Numbered from the stretch's first letter, positions 1-5,883 are shown. The stretch is DNA of 6,393 nt from an uncultured Clostridia bacterium (GCA_946405655.1 CAMJHX010000077.1:1-6393); one strand, 5' to 3'. Numbers and translations: made by a program. The notes: generated by a model not told the origin, from the sequence alone.

Positions 1-353
1 ACGAGGATGCCGCCGTCCATCTGAGCAGCGCCGGTGATCATGTTCTTGATATAGTCGGCGTGGCCCGGGCAGTCAACGTGCGCATAGTGGCGGCCCTGGA
101 TCTGCTGGCCGTCCTTGCCCACGCGGTCATAGGTCTGATACTCAACGTGCGCGGTGTTGATCGTGATACCACGAGCCTTCTCCTCGGGGGCCTTGTCGAT
201 CTGGTCGTAAGCGGTGAACTCAGCGGCTTCGGGATCGGCCAGAGCCAGCACCTTGGTGATGGCGGCGGTCAGGGTGGTCTTACCATGGTCGATGTGGCCG
301 ATGGTACCGATGTTGACATGAGGCTTGGTTCTGTTGAAAGTCTGTTTCGCCAT
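1..353 (-). CDS. tuf: Elongation factor Tu (EF-Tu), N-terminal part, cut by window end
   Basis: EF-Tu is the cytoplasmic GTPase that carries aminoacyl-tRNA to the ribosomal A site. The visible 117 residues cover most of the GTP-binding domain: start MAKQTFNRTKPHVNIGTIGH, P-loop GHIDHGKTT (residues 19-27), switch I RGITI (61-65) and switch II DCPGH (94-98), followed by ADYIKNMITGAAQMDGG. Start choice rests on the family's usual MAKxxF start and an AGGAGGA site 7 nt upstream. The rest of the gene (about 280 codons in the family) lies beyond position 1. Compared from memory with E. coli EF-Tu, the switch I to switch II distance is 11 residues longer; the extra residues fall around 75-87 (YDRVGKDGQQIQG). 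It is the last visible gene of the str operon, 90 bp after fusA, with no convincing promoter of its own in that gap, so co-transcription with fusA is likely. Identity is certain. Confidence 0.98.
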   Translation of the reverse strand, partial: MAKQTFNRTKPHVNIGTIGHIDHGKTTLTAAITKVLALADPEAAEFTAYDQIDKAPEEKARGITINTAHVEYQTYDRVGKDGQQIQGRHYAHVDCPGHADYIKNMITGAAQMDGGIL

Positions 354-360
354 TAGAATT

Positions 361-367
361 TCCTCCT
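361..367 (-). promoter_or_regulatory. Ribosome binding site of tuf
   Basis: AGGAGGA on the minus strand, 7 nt before the tuf ATG at 353-351. It is a near-complete match to the 16S anti-Shine-Dalgarno sequence, as expected for one of the most highly expressed proteins, and it fixes the start. Confidence 0.92.
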
Positions 368-418
368 AGTAGAATTGGTTTTTCAAAAATTCCTTTTTCT
401 TTCGAGTTGCGGTTATAT

Positions 419-442
419 GCAAAGCACTTTCGTGCCTGTTGC
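419..442 (-). other. RNA hairpin directly after fusA
   Basis: On the minus strand the sequence reads GCAA-CA-GGCAC-GAAA-GTGC-T-TTGC. It forms a stem of about nine pairs, including one G-U, with a two-base bulge and a GAAA (GNRA) tetraloop. It begins one base after the fusA stop codon. No U-run follows (UUUGCAUAU at its foot), so it is unlikely to be a full terminator. A role in 3'-end stability, processing or partial attenuation before tuf is possible. The pairing is seen in the sequence; function is inference. Confidence 0.45.
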
Positions 443-443
443 G

Positions 444-2516
444 TTAGTTGCTCGCGTGGATGATCTTCTCCTGCAGAGACTTGGGCAGCTCGATGAAGTG
501 GCTGGGCTCCATGCTGTAGGTGGCGCGGCCCTGGGTCTTGCTGCGCAGATCCGTGGCATAACCAAACATGGAACTGAGGGGAACGTCCGCCGTGACGATG
601 GCAGCGCCGTTGCGGATGTCCGAACCGGAGATCTGGCCGCGGCGGGCGTTGATATCGCCCATCACATCGCCCATATAGCTTTCCGGCGCGGTGACAACGA
701 CCTTCATGATCGGCTCGAGCAGGGTGGGACCGGCCTTCTGGCAGGCCTCCTTGAACGCCATGCTGCCGCAGATCTTGAACGCCAGCTCGGAGGAGTCAAC
801 CTCGTGGAAGGAGCCGTCGACCAGCGTGACCTTGACGTCCACGACCTGATAGCCGGCGAGCACGCCCGCCTGCATCGCGCCCTGAATGCCCTGATCGACA
901 CTGGGGATATACTCCTTCGGGATCGCGCCGCCGGTGATCTGGTTGACGAACTCATAGCCCTTGCCGGGCTCGTTCGGTTCGACCGTGAGCTTGACGTGCG
1001 CGAACTGGCCCTTACCGCCGGACTGACGCACATAGCGCGTGTCGACATTGGCGGCGCGGGTGATGGTCTCTTTATAGGAGACCTGGGGCTTACCGACGTT
1101 CGCCTCGACGCGGAACTCGCGCAGCAGACGGTCCACGATGATTTCCAGGTGGAGCTCGCCCATGCCGGCGATGATGGTCTGGCCCGTTTCCTCATCGGTG
1201 TAGGCTTTGAAGGTGGGGTCTTCCTCTGCAAGCTTCTGCAGGGCGACGTCCATCTTCTCCTGACCGGCCTTGGTCTTGGGCTCAATGGCGACGCGGATCA
1301 CCGGCTCCGGGAACTCCATCGACTCGAGGACGATGGGGTCGTGCTCATCACAGAGCGTGTCGCCGGTGGTGGTGTTCTTCAGGCCGACGGCCGCGGCGAT
1401 ATCGCCGGAGTAAACCGCGGGGATATCTTCACGGTGGTTGGCATGCATCTGAAGGATGCGGCCGAGACGCTCACGCTGTCCCTTGGTGGAGTTCAGGACG
1501 GTCTTGCCCGCTTCGAGCGTGCCGGAATAGACACGGAAGAAGGCCAGACGGCCGACATAGGGGTCGGTCATGATCTTGAACGCCAGCGCGGAGAACGGCG
1601 CGCTGTCATCTGCCTCGCGGTGCAGCTCCTCGTCCGTCTTCGGATGGGTGCCGCTGATGGCGGGGATATCCAGCGGAGAGGGCATGAAATCGACGATCGC
1701 GTCGAGCAGCTTCTGCACGCCCTTATTTTTATAAGAGGTGCCGCACACGACGGGGACCATCTCCACCGCGCAGGTGGCCTTGCGGATGGCGGCGCGGATC
1801 TTATCGGTGGGGATCTCCTCACCCATGAGATAGAGCTCGGTGATCTCATCGTCAAAGACGGAGACGGCGTCGAGCATCTTTTCGCGGTATTCCTCCGCGA
1901 GCGCGCGCATATCCTCGGGGATCTCCTCAACGCGCATGTCCTTGCCGAGGTCATCGTAGTACACGTCCGCCTTCATCTCGATCAGATCGATGATGCCGCG
2001 GAAGTCCGACTCAGAGCCGATGGGCAGCTGAATGGGAACGGCGTTGCACTGCAGACGATCGTGGATCATGTCCAGCACGTTGTAGAAGTCGGCGCCCATG
2101 ATGTCCATCTTATTGACGTAGATCATGCGGGGGACGCCGTAGTGATCCGCCTGTCTCCAGACGGTTTCGGACTGAGGCTCAACGCCGCCCTTTGCGCACA
2201 GAACCGTCACGCAGCCGTCGAGCACGCGCAGAGAGCGCTCAACCTCGACCGTGAAGTCAACGTGGCCCGGGGTGTCGATGATGTTGATGCGGGTGCCGTT
2301 CCAGAAGCACGTGGTCGCGGCGGACGTGATCGTGATGCCGCGCTCCTGCTCCTGTGCCATCCAGTCCATGGTGGCAGTACCTTCATGGGTCTCACCGATC
2401 TTGTAATTCACGCCCGTGTAGAACAGGATGCGTTCCGTGGTCGTGGTCTTACCGGCGTCGATGTGCGCCATGATGCCAATGTTGCGGGTATTTTCCAGGG
2501 AATATTGTCTGGGCAT
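444..2516 (-). CDS. fusA: Elongation factor G (EF-G)
   Basis: EF-G is the ribosomal translocase GTPase; it also acts with ribosome recycling factor. The protein has 690 residues from MPRQYSLENTRNIGIM, within the usual 690-705. In order: G1 AHIDAGKTT (17-25), switch I RGITITSAATT (59-69), G3 DTPGH (81-85), G4 NKMD (135-138), then domains II-V. The domain IV tip region GSFHEVDSSELAFK has His571, equivalent to E. coli His583, and PESYMGDVMGDINARRG belongs to domain V. An in-frame ATG at 2555 would add 13 residues (MGDALRKIGARKH), but the family starts at MPRxxxLxxxRN. An AGGAG site 11 nt before 2516 supports the shorter form, and the longer start would lie in a hairpin sequence. It sits between rpsG (73 bp) and tuf (90 bp) in the standard str order. 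No truncation or missing GTPase residue is seen. Confidence 0.98.
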   Translation of the reverse strand: MPRQYSLENTRNIGIMAHIDAGKTTTTERILFYTGVNYKIGETHEGTATMDWMAQEQERGITITSAATTCFWNGTRINIIDTPGHVDFTVEVERSLRVLDGCVTVLCAKGGVEPQSETVWRQADHYGVPRMIYVNKMDIMGADFYNVLDMIHDRLQCNAVPIQLPIGSESDFRGIIDLIEMKADVYYDDLGKDMRVEEIPEDMRALAEEYREKMLDAVSVFDDEITELYLMGEEIPTDKIRAAIRKATCAVEMVPVVCGTSYKNKGVQKLLDAIVDFMPSPLDIPAISGTHPKTDEELHREADDSAPFSALAFKIMTDPYVGRLAFFRVYSGTLEAGKTVLNSTKGQRERLGRILQMHANHREDIPAVYSGDIAAAVGLKNTTTGDTLCDEHDPIVLESMEFPEPVIRVAIEPKTKAGQEKMDVALQKLAEEDPTFKAYTDEETGQTIIAGMGELHLEIIVDRLLREFRVEANVGKPQVSYKETITRAANVDTRYVRQSGGKGQFAHVKLTVEPNEPGKGYEFVNQITGGAIPKEYIPSVDQGIQGAMQAGVLAGYQVVDVKVTLVDGSFHEVDSSELAFKICGSMAFKEACQKAGPTLLEPIMKVVVTAPESYMGDVMGDINARRGQISGSDIRNGAAIVTADVPLSSMFGYATDLRSKTQGRATYSMEPSHFIELPKSLQEKIIHASN

Positions 2517-2527
2517 ATGCTTTCTTG

Positions 2528-2532
2528 CTCCT
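2528..2532 (-). promoter_or_regulatory. Ribosome binding site of fusA
   Basis: AGGAG on the minus strand, 11 nt before the ATG at 2516-2514. It selects this start over the upstream in-frame ATG at 2555-2553. The spacing is at the long end, and the match is weaker than the sites of rpsL, rpsG and tuf. Confidence 0.75.
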
Positions 2533-2541
2533 ATTTTTCTC

Positions 2542-2572
2542 AGCGCATCTCCCAAAGCGGAGATAGCACGCT
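2542..2572 (-). other. RNA hairpin in the rpsG-fusA spacer
   Basis: On the minus strand ATCTCC (2564-2559) pairs perfectly with GGAGAT (2552-2547) around a six-base loop. CGCT (2572-2569) can pair with AGCG (2545-2542) to extend it across a small asymmetric internal loop. The helix ends about 10 nt before the fusA Shine-Dalgarno. No U-run follows, so it is not a simple terminator; it could affect fusA initiation or mRNA processing. The pairing is seen, the role is inferred. Confidence 0.4.
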
Positions 2573-2589
2573 TTCAAGCAGCGAGCAGA

Positions 2590-3060
2590 TTACCAACGGA
2601 AGTGGGCGAAAGCCTTGTTGGACTCGGCCATCTTGTGGGTATCCTCGCGCTTTTTGACGGCGGCGCCGGTATTGTTGCAGGCGTCCATGATCTCGCCGGC
2701 GAGGCGCTCTTTCATGGTCTTCTCGCTGCGCTTGCGGGCATAACCCGTCAGCCAGCGGAGACCCAGCGTCTGACGACGCTCGGGGCGAACCTCCATAGGA
2801 ACCTGATAGGTGGCGCCGCCCACACGGCGGGCCTTGACTTCCAGACTGGGCATGATGTTGTTCATGGCCTCGGTGAAAGCGTCCAGGGGCTCCTTACCGG
2901 TCTTTTCCTTGATGATGGTGAAGGCATCGTAAACAACCTTCTGCGCAACACCCTTCTTGCCGTCCAGCATGACAGAGTTGATGAGCTTGGTCACCAGTAC
3001 GCTGTTGTACATAGGATCGGGCAGAATTTCTCTTTTGGGAACGTTACCTCTGCGTGGCAC
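2590..3060 (-). CDS. rpsG: 30S ribosomal protein S7
   Basis: S7 is the primary assembly protein of the 30S head; it binds the 3' major domain of 16S rRNA near the E site. In E. coli it also represses str translation by binding its own mRNA. From the GTG start the protein is 156 residues, the usual family length. It opens PRRGNVPKREILPDPMYNS and contains VTKLINSVMLDGKKG (23-37), the beta-hairpin region VKARRVGGATYQVPMEVRP (75-93), GLRWLTGYARKRSEKTM (100-116) and the C-terminal MAESNKAFAHFRW (144-156). An in-frame ATG at 3078 would add MKEGSI, but that codon overlaps the AGGAGG site itself. The GTG at 3060-3058, 8 nt after AGGAGG, is therefore the start. It lies 135 bp after rpsL, across a structured spacer, and 73 bp before fusA. 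Confidence 0.97.
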   Translation of the reverse strand: MPRRGNVPKREILPDPMYNSVLVTKLINSVMLDGKKGVAQKVVYDAFTIIKEKTGKEPLDAFTEAMNNIMPSLEVKARRVGGATYQVPMEVRPERRQTLGLRWLTGYARKRSEKTMKERLAGEIMDACNNTGAAVKKREDTHKMAESNKAFAHFRW

Positions 3061-3068
3061 TATACTTC

Positions 3069-3074
3069 CCTCCT
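3069..3074 (-). promoter_or_regulatory. Ribosome binding site of rpsG, sets a GTG start
   Basis: AGGAGG on the minus strand, 8 nt before GTG at 3060-3058. Because it lies inside the six codons downstream of the ATG at 3078, that ATG cannot be the natural start. The GTG also matches the conserved S7 N-terminus (PRRGNV). Confidence 0.9.
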
Positions 3075-3101
3075 TCATTATAAAATGATTTCACAGGTAC
3101 T

Positions 3102-3130
3102 CGAAGGCGACGAGGCGCCTCCGCTGCGCC
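3102..3130 (-). promoter_or_regulatory. Structured RNA with two competing hairpins before rpsG
   Basis: Two exclusive stems are visible in the minus-strand transcript. One pairs CGGAGGCG (3123-3116) with CGCCTTCG (3109-3102): eight pairs including one G-U, loop CCTCGT. The other pairs GGCGC (3130-3126) with GCGCC (3118-3114), five pairs. Both use the self-complementary GAGGCGCCTC at 3112-3121. E. coli S7 binds the rpsL-rpsG intercistronic region to repress translation, so this may be an equivalent site. That role is inference from position; the fold has not been computed. Confidence 0.45.
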
Positions 3131-3166
3131 CTGATGCAACGAACCCATATATATGATATAGGTTAA

Positions 3167-3190
3167 CAACAGGGCAAAAATTTGCCGTTG
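3167..3190 (-). other. RNA hairpin just after rpsL
   Basis: On the minus strand CAACGGCAA pairs with TTGCC-CT-GTTG, giving nine pairs with a two-base bulge and a short A/U loop. It starts 5 nt after the rpsL stop codon. What follows (TTAACCTATATC) is not a clean U-run, so full termination is unlikely. It could tune read-through into rpsG, protect a processed 3' end, or form part of a larger fold with the hairpins at 3102-3130. Confidence 0.45.
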
Positions 3191-3195
3191 GGAGC

Positions 3196-3618
3196 TTACT
3201 TCTTACCGGCCTTCGGCTTCTTGGCGCCGTACTTGCTGCGGGCCTGCATTCTGCCGGAAACGCCCTGGGTATCCAGAGTGCCGCGAATGATGTGGTAACG
3301 CACACCGGGAAGGTCCTTGACACGACCGCCGCGGATCATAACGACGCTATGCTCCTGCAGGTTGTGTCCGATACCCGGAATGTAAGCAGTTACCTCATAA
3401 CCGTTGGTCAGGCGCACACGGGCGATCTTACGAAGAGCAGAGTTCGGCTTCTTCGGGGTGGACGTACGCACTGCGGTGCAGACGCCGCGCTTCTGGGGCG
3501 CGCTCAGATCGGTCTCACGATTCTTCAGCGTGTTCAGACCCTTCTGCAGCGCGGGAGAAGTGGACTTGTAGGTCACCTGCTTTCTTCCCTTACGCACCAG
3601 CTGGTTAAATGTCGGCAT
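3196..3618 (-). CDS. rpsL: 30S ribosomal protein S12
   Basis: S12 lies at the 30S decoding centre and helps monitor codon-anticodon pairing. The protein has 140 residues, starting MPTFNQLVRKGRKQ. This is the long Firmicutes type, 13 residues longer than E. coli S12 before the first streptomycin loop. Conserved blocks are PQKRGVCT (41-48), TPKKPNSALRK (54-64), GHNLQEHSVV (84-93) and GRVKDLPGVRYH (98-109). Lys56 and Lys101 correspond to E. coli Lys43 and Lys88, so the classic streptomycin-resistance positions are wild type. Asp102 matches the residue methylthiolated in some bacteria. The ATG is preceded by AGGAGG (3625-3630) with 6 nt spacing. It is the first gene of the operon, behind a strong promoter and a leader of about 160 nt. 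Confidence 0.98.
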   Translation of the reverse strand: MPTFNQLVRKGRKQVTYKSTSPALQKGLNTLKNRETDLSAPQKRGVCTAVRTSTPKKPNSALRKIARVRLTNGYEVTAYIPGIGHNLQEHSVVMIRGGRVKDLPGVRYHIIRGTLDTQGVSGRMQARSKYGAKKPKAGKK

Positions 3619-3783
3619 GGTTTTCCTCCTTTCCTCAAAAACTTAAGAATTTATTTATACGAACCGCAAAAATCCGCGATCCGGATAAACCGTGGTTTTG
3701 CCCAAGAAACGATTGAATTTTCAACGTTTTTTGTGCTTTTTGCGGGGTTTCGATCGCATTTTGCATTTCGACCCACGCAAATT
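3619..3783 (-). promoter_or_regulatory. 5' leader of the str operon mRNA, with two hairpins
   Basis: About 160 nt separate the predicted transcription start (about 3781-3783) from the rpsL ATG. A large hairpin occupies 3740-3780: TTGCG/CGCAA, GGG/CCC and TCGA/TCGA pair in nested order, with a one-base and a two-base bulge and a small apical GCA/TGC stem. It would form almost at the 5' end. A second element at 3662-3697 has ATCCG/CGGAT around GATCG followed by a U-run (UUUUUG), closed further out by AACC/GGTT; it resembles a weak terminator or attenuator. AGGAGG (3625-3630) precedes rpsL. Two short open frames start in the first hairpin (3721-3759 and 3635-3766). The elements are seen; regulation is inferred. 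Confidence 0.6.
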
Positions 3784-3786
3784 CAG

Positions 3787-3815
3787 ATTTTAGCATACTG
3801 CACAAGTTTCGTCAA
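3787..3815 (-). promoter_or_regulatory. Sigma-A-type promoter of the str operon
   Basis: On the minus strand TTGACG (3815-3810) is followed by a 17-bp spacer and TAAAAT (3792-3787), with TGC directly before the -10 (extended -10). Each hexamer matches the consensus in five of six positions. The stretch just upstream (3816-3841) is rich in A/T runs and could act as an UP element; it overlaps the last codons of the preceding gene. The predicted start at about 3781-3783 falls at the foot of the leader hairpin. Confidence 0.88.
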
Positions 3816-3821
3816 GCGTAA

Positions 3822-4943
3822 TTATGGATTATTTTTTTGGAATTCAAACATCTCAGCGAGTGATATGACGTCCTCATTGCTGTCGTGCAGGCACTCGGCC
3901 CGAAGCTGAGGCGTGAGCAGGTTTCTCGCGATCAGCTGCTCGACAAGATCCTTCCTGCACCAGCCGCAGAGATTTTCCCGATAGAGGTAGCGAAACAGCT
4001 CGTCCGGCAGCGGCGCATCGCGGTCGGCCTCATGATTCACGGTCAGGACGACCTCGTGCCAGTCGCTTCCCTCCTCGCGGCGGAACTTCAGCTTTCGGAC
4101 GGCGCCGAGCAGCGTCTCCTCGTCCTCCGGACGATAGTTTTTCACGAGCAGGGAGATCGCGTCGCCGCTTATCTCCCCCGCTTTGAGGCGCCGCAGCGCC
4201 TGACGGCGGTCTTTTTCCGACGGCGCTTTCTCCCGCCTTCTCGGTCGGCGGAAATTGCGCGGGCGGTTTTTCCGGCTCTCCTCCCGCACGCGCTCCATTT
4301 CCCGCACAGCCTCGCGGTAGCGGACGATATCCGGATCATCGTCGTTCAGCAGCGCGCGATATGCTTCCTCGCCGAGCCGATCCTCCGCGGCGGCGCGAAA
4401 CCAGTCGTTATACGCCCACCAGTCGGAAAGCGCCGGATTTTCACGCAGGAGCGCGCCGCACTCGCAGAACACGCGGCGGCAGAACGCCTCGGGCTCTTCG
4501 CTCTGCGACAGGCGCGCGACGGTCATGTGCTCATAGTTCTCCCACGCCGGGAAGGTGCACGGGATGTCCCTTCTCGTCGCCGTGCGCAGGATCGAGAGCA
4601 GCTCCGCGTGCATGGTCTCGAGCGCATGGCGCGCCGGGTCATAGCCGGAGGCCGCCATCTGCACGATCAAGTTGGCGCAGTAATCAAACTTCCAGCCGGG
4701 ATGGTGATACCAGCGACAGGCGGCGGGATAGACTGCGTCGAAGAACGGCTGCCAATCCGGATAGCACGCGATCATCTCCATGAGGTACTCCGCGTGGGTT
4801 CCCTCGCACTGGGGATCATAGGCAATGCGCCGGCCGCACGCCCAGAGGACCTCGTCGCGCCAGCGCTCCGGAGCCTCCTGCACGGCGAGCACGCAGCTGC
4901 CGAGGCCTCGGATCAGATCATGATGAAACCGTCTTTGATTCAT
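3822..4943 (-). CDS. Uncharacterised 373-residue protein, mostly helical, soluble
   Basis: I do not recognise this family. No signal peptide or membrane segment is visible, so it is probably cytoplasmic. It appears to have two lobes joined by a very charged linker. The N-terminal lobe (1-205) is rich in Trp, Tyr, His and Cys (YPDWQPFF, CRWYHHPGWKFDYC, SDWWAYNDWF). The linker (about 207-254) has a basic stretch around residues 224-238. The C-terminal lobe (about 255-370) has short helix pairs resembling HEAT-like repeats, including LFRYLYRENLCGWCRKDLVE and LRAECLHDSNEDVISLAEM; that resemblance is an impression. CGWC (326-329) is a CxxC pair without other thioredoxin signs. The ATG overlaps the upstream exporter gene's TGA (ATGA), with AAGGAG 5 nt before it, so translational coupling is likely. 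The coding call rests on this coupling and a full-length frame. Confidence 0.85.
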   Translation of the reverse strand: MNQRRFHHDLIRGLGSCVLAVQEAPERWRDEVLWACGRRIAYDPQCEGTHAEYLMEMIACYPDWQPFFDAVYPAACRWYHHPGWKFDYCANLIVQMAASGYDPARHALETMHAELLSILRTATRRDIPCTFPAWENYEHMTVARLSQSEEPEAFCRRVFCECGALLRENPALSDWWAYNDWFRAAAEDRLGEEAYRALLNDDDPDIVRYREAVREMERVREESRKNRPRNFRRPRRREKAPSEKDRRQALRRLKAGEISGDAISLLVKNYRPEDEETLLGAVRKLKFRREEGSDWHEVVLTVNHEADRDAPLPDELFRYLYRENLCGWCRKDLVEQLIARNLLTPQLRAECLHDSNEDVISLAEMFEFQKNNP

Positions 4944-5821
4944 GCAGGCTCCTTTGTTTTCAGATTCAGCAGCACGACGGCGCTGAGCACGAGCGCGACG
5001 CCGAGGGCGGCGAGGAGGCTCATGGTCTCATGGTAGACGAGGATGCCGATGAGCGTGGCGACCATGGGCTCGACGGAGGCGAGGATCGACGCCCTGCCCG
5101 TCTCCAGCCCGGAGAGGCCGTAGGTATAAAACAGATAGGGCAGATAGCACGTGACGGCGCCCGCGAGCAGGCACAGCCCCGCATTGCCCCATGACGCCGT
5201 GAACGCGGCAAAGGTATCCTGCCAGCCGAAGATCAGCGCCGCGCCGAGGGCGGCGAGGAGGCAGGAATAAAAGTTGATCGTGGAGCTGGAATAGCCGCGA
5301 TTGAGCGCGAAGCGGGCAAAGATGCTGTAAAGCGCATAGCCGACGCCGGAGCCGAGGCCGAAGAGGACGCCCTGCGCCGTGAGCCGCGCTCCCCCGCCGC
5401 CGACGCCGGAGACGAGCACACAGCCCAAAAACGCGAGCACAAGCGCCGCGAGCTTCAGGGGCGTGATGCGCTCCTTGAAAAGCACCGCCGAGAGCAGCAT
5501 GACGATCGTCGGCGCGGTATAGAGCAAAATCGCCGCCGCCGAGAGGCTCATGAGATTGATGGCGTGGAAATAGCACCACGTGAAGAACAGCAGCGCACAG
5601 ACACCGCTGCCGAAAAAGCACCAGAAGTCCTTCGGCTTTATGCGAAAGGCAGCGCGGTTCGTGACGAGAATTGTGACGGCAAAGCAGAGCGCCGCCATCG
5701 CGCAGCGCACCAGAATCGCGCCCTCGGCGTCGATGCCGATGGTTGCGAGCGTGCGCGTGAAAAAGCCCATCGTGCCCCAGAGACAGCCCGCGGCGAGGAC
5801 GGCAAACACGTATTTTTTCAT
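4940..5821 (-). CDS. DMT-superfamily (EamA-type) membrane transporter
   Basis: This is a predicted inner-membrane exporter of small metabolites. EamA-family members export amino acids, amino-acid derivatives or other small compounds; the substrate cannot be read from sequence. The protein has 293 residues, typical for the ten-helix form, with two EamA repeats. The first half runs from the N-terminal helix (FAVLAAGCLWGTMGFFTR) to LYTAPTIVMLLSAVLFKERIT (100-120). The second starts near residue 150 and ends with SILASVEPMVATLIGILVYHE (245-265) and a last helix before the basic tail LKTKEPA. The APT..MLLSAVLFKE and EP..ATLIGILVYHE blocks at equivalent positions show the internal duplication. The start at 5821 has GGTGAT 3 nt upstream, a match to the anti-Shine-Dalgarno end. 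It is the first gene of a two-gene unit with the 373-residue gene and has its own promoter 18 bp upstream. Confidence 0.93.
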   Translation of the reverse strand: MKKYVFAVLAAGCLWGTMGFFTRTLATIGIDAEGAILVRCAMAALCFAVTILVTNRAAFRIKPKDFWCFFGSGVCALLFFTWCYFHAINLMSLSAAAILLYTAPTIVMLLSAVLFKERITPLKLAALVLAFLGCVLVSGVGGGGARLTAQGVLFGLGSGVGYALYSIFARFALNRGYSSSTINFYSCLLAALGAALIFGWQDTFAAFTASWGNAGLCLLAGAVTCYLPYLFYTYGLSGLETGRASILASVEPMVATLIGILVYHETMSLLAALGVALVLSAVVLLNLKTKEPA

Positions 5822-5838
5822 AAAATCACCAAAGAATT

Positions 5839-5867
5839 ATTTTACGGGTTTTGCCGGGAAAAGTCAA
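5839..5867 (-). promoter_or_regulatory. Sigma-A-type promoter of the EamA transporter operon
   Basis: On the minus strand TTGACT (5867-5862), a 17-bp spacer and TAAAAT (5844-5839), five of six consensus matches in each hexamer. It has the same layout and -10 sequence as the str promoter, but no TGn extension. It lies between the SLH-gene terminator and the transporter start. The predicted start near 5831-5833 would give a very short leader of about 10-12 nt. Confidence 0.85.
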
Positions 5868-5883
5868 TCAAAGAGCAGAAAGC

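Noticed and set aside
60..356. 98-codon open frame on the plus strand opposite tuf
   Set aside because: Antisense shadow of the conserved EF-Tu N-terminus.
375..2657. 760-codon open frame on the plus strand opposite fusA
   Set aside because: It is antisense to a certain EF-G gene. The translation is a low-complexity mix rich in Gly, Leu, Asp, Val and Ala without family motifs, and GC-rich codon use in fusA explains the lack of stops.
3077..3082. TATAAT on the minus strand before rpsG, as a possible internal promoter
   Set aside because: At 17-bp spacing the -35 position reads TTCGAG, which matches only two of six bases. A start from here would fall in or after the ribosome binding site.
2428..3156. 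242-codon open frame on the plus strand opposite rpsG and the fusA start
   Set aside because: It is fully antisense to certain genes and the spacer between them, with no ribosome binding site or recognisable motif.
3150..3186. TTGCCC and TATATA about 18 bp apart in the rpsL-rpsG spacer, as a weak promoter
   Set aside because: Only three of six and four of six consensus matches, and the -35 is part of a hairpin arm. It is not above chance in this A/T-rich patch.
3960..3971. CGWC in the unknown protein as a thioredoxin-like active site or zinc site
   Set aside because: A single CxxC pair with no thioredoxin-fold pattern and no second pair nearby; not enough for a functional call.
3885..5036. 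383-codon open frame on the plus strand opposite the unknown 373-residue gene
   Set aside because: The minus-strand frame has an ATGA overlap with the transporter, a good ribosome binding site and sensible protein composition. The plus frame is Arg/Ala-rich, runs into the antisense of the transporter and has no visible signals.
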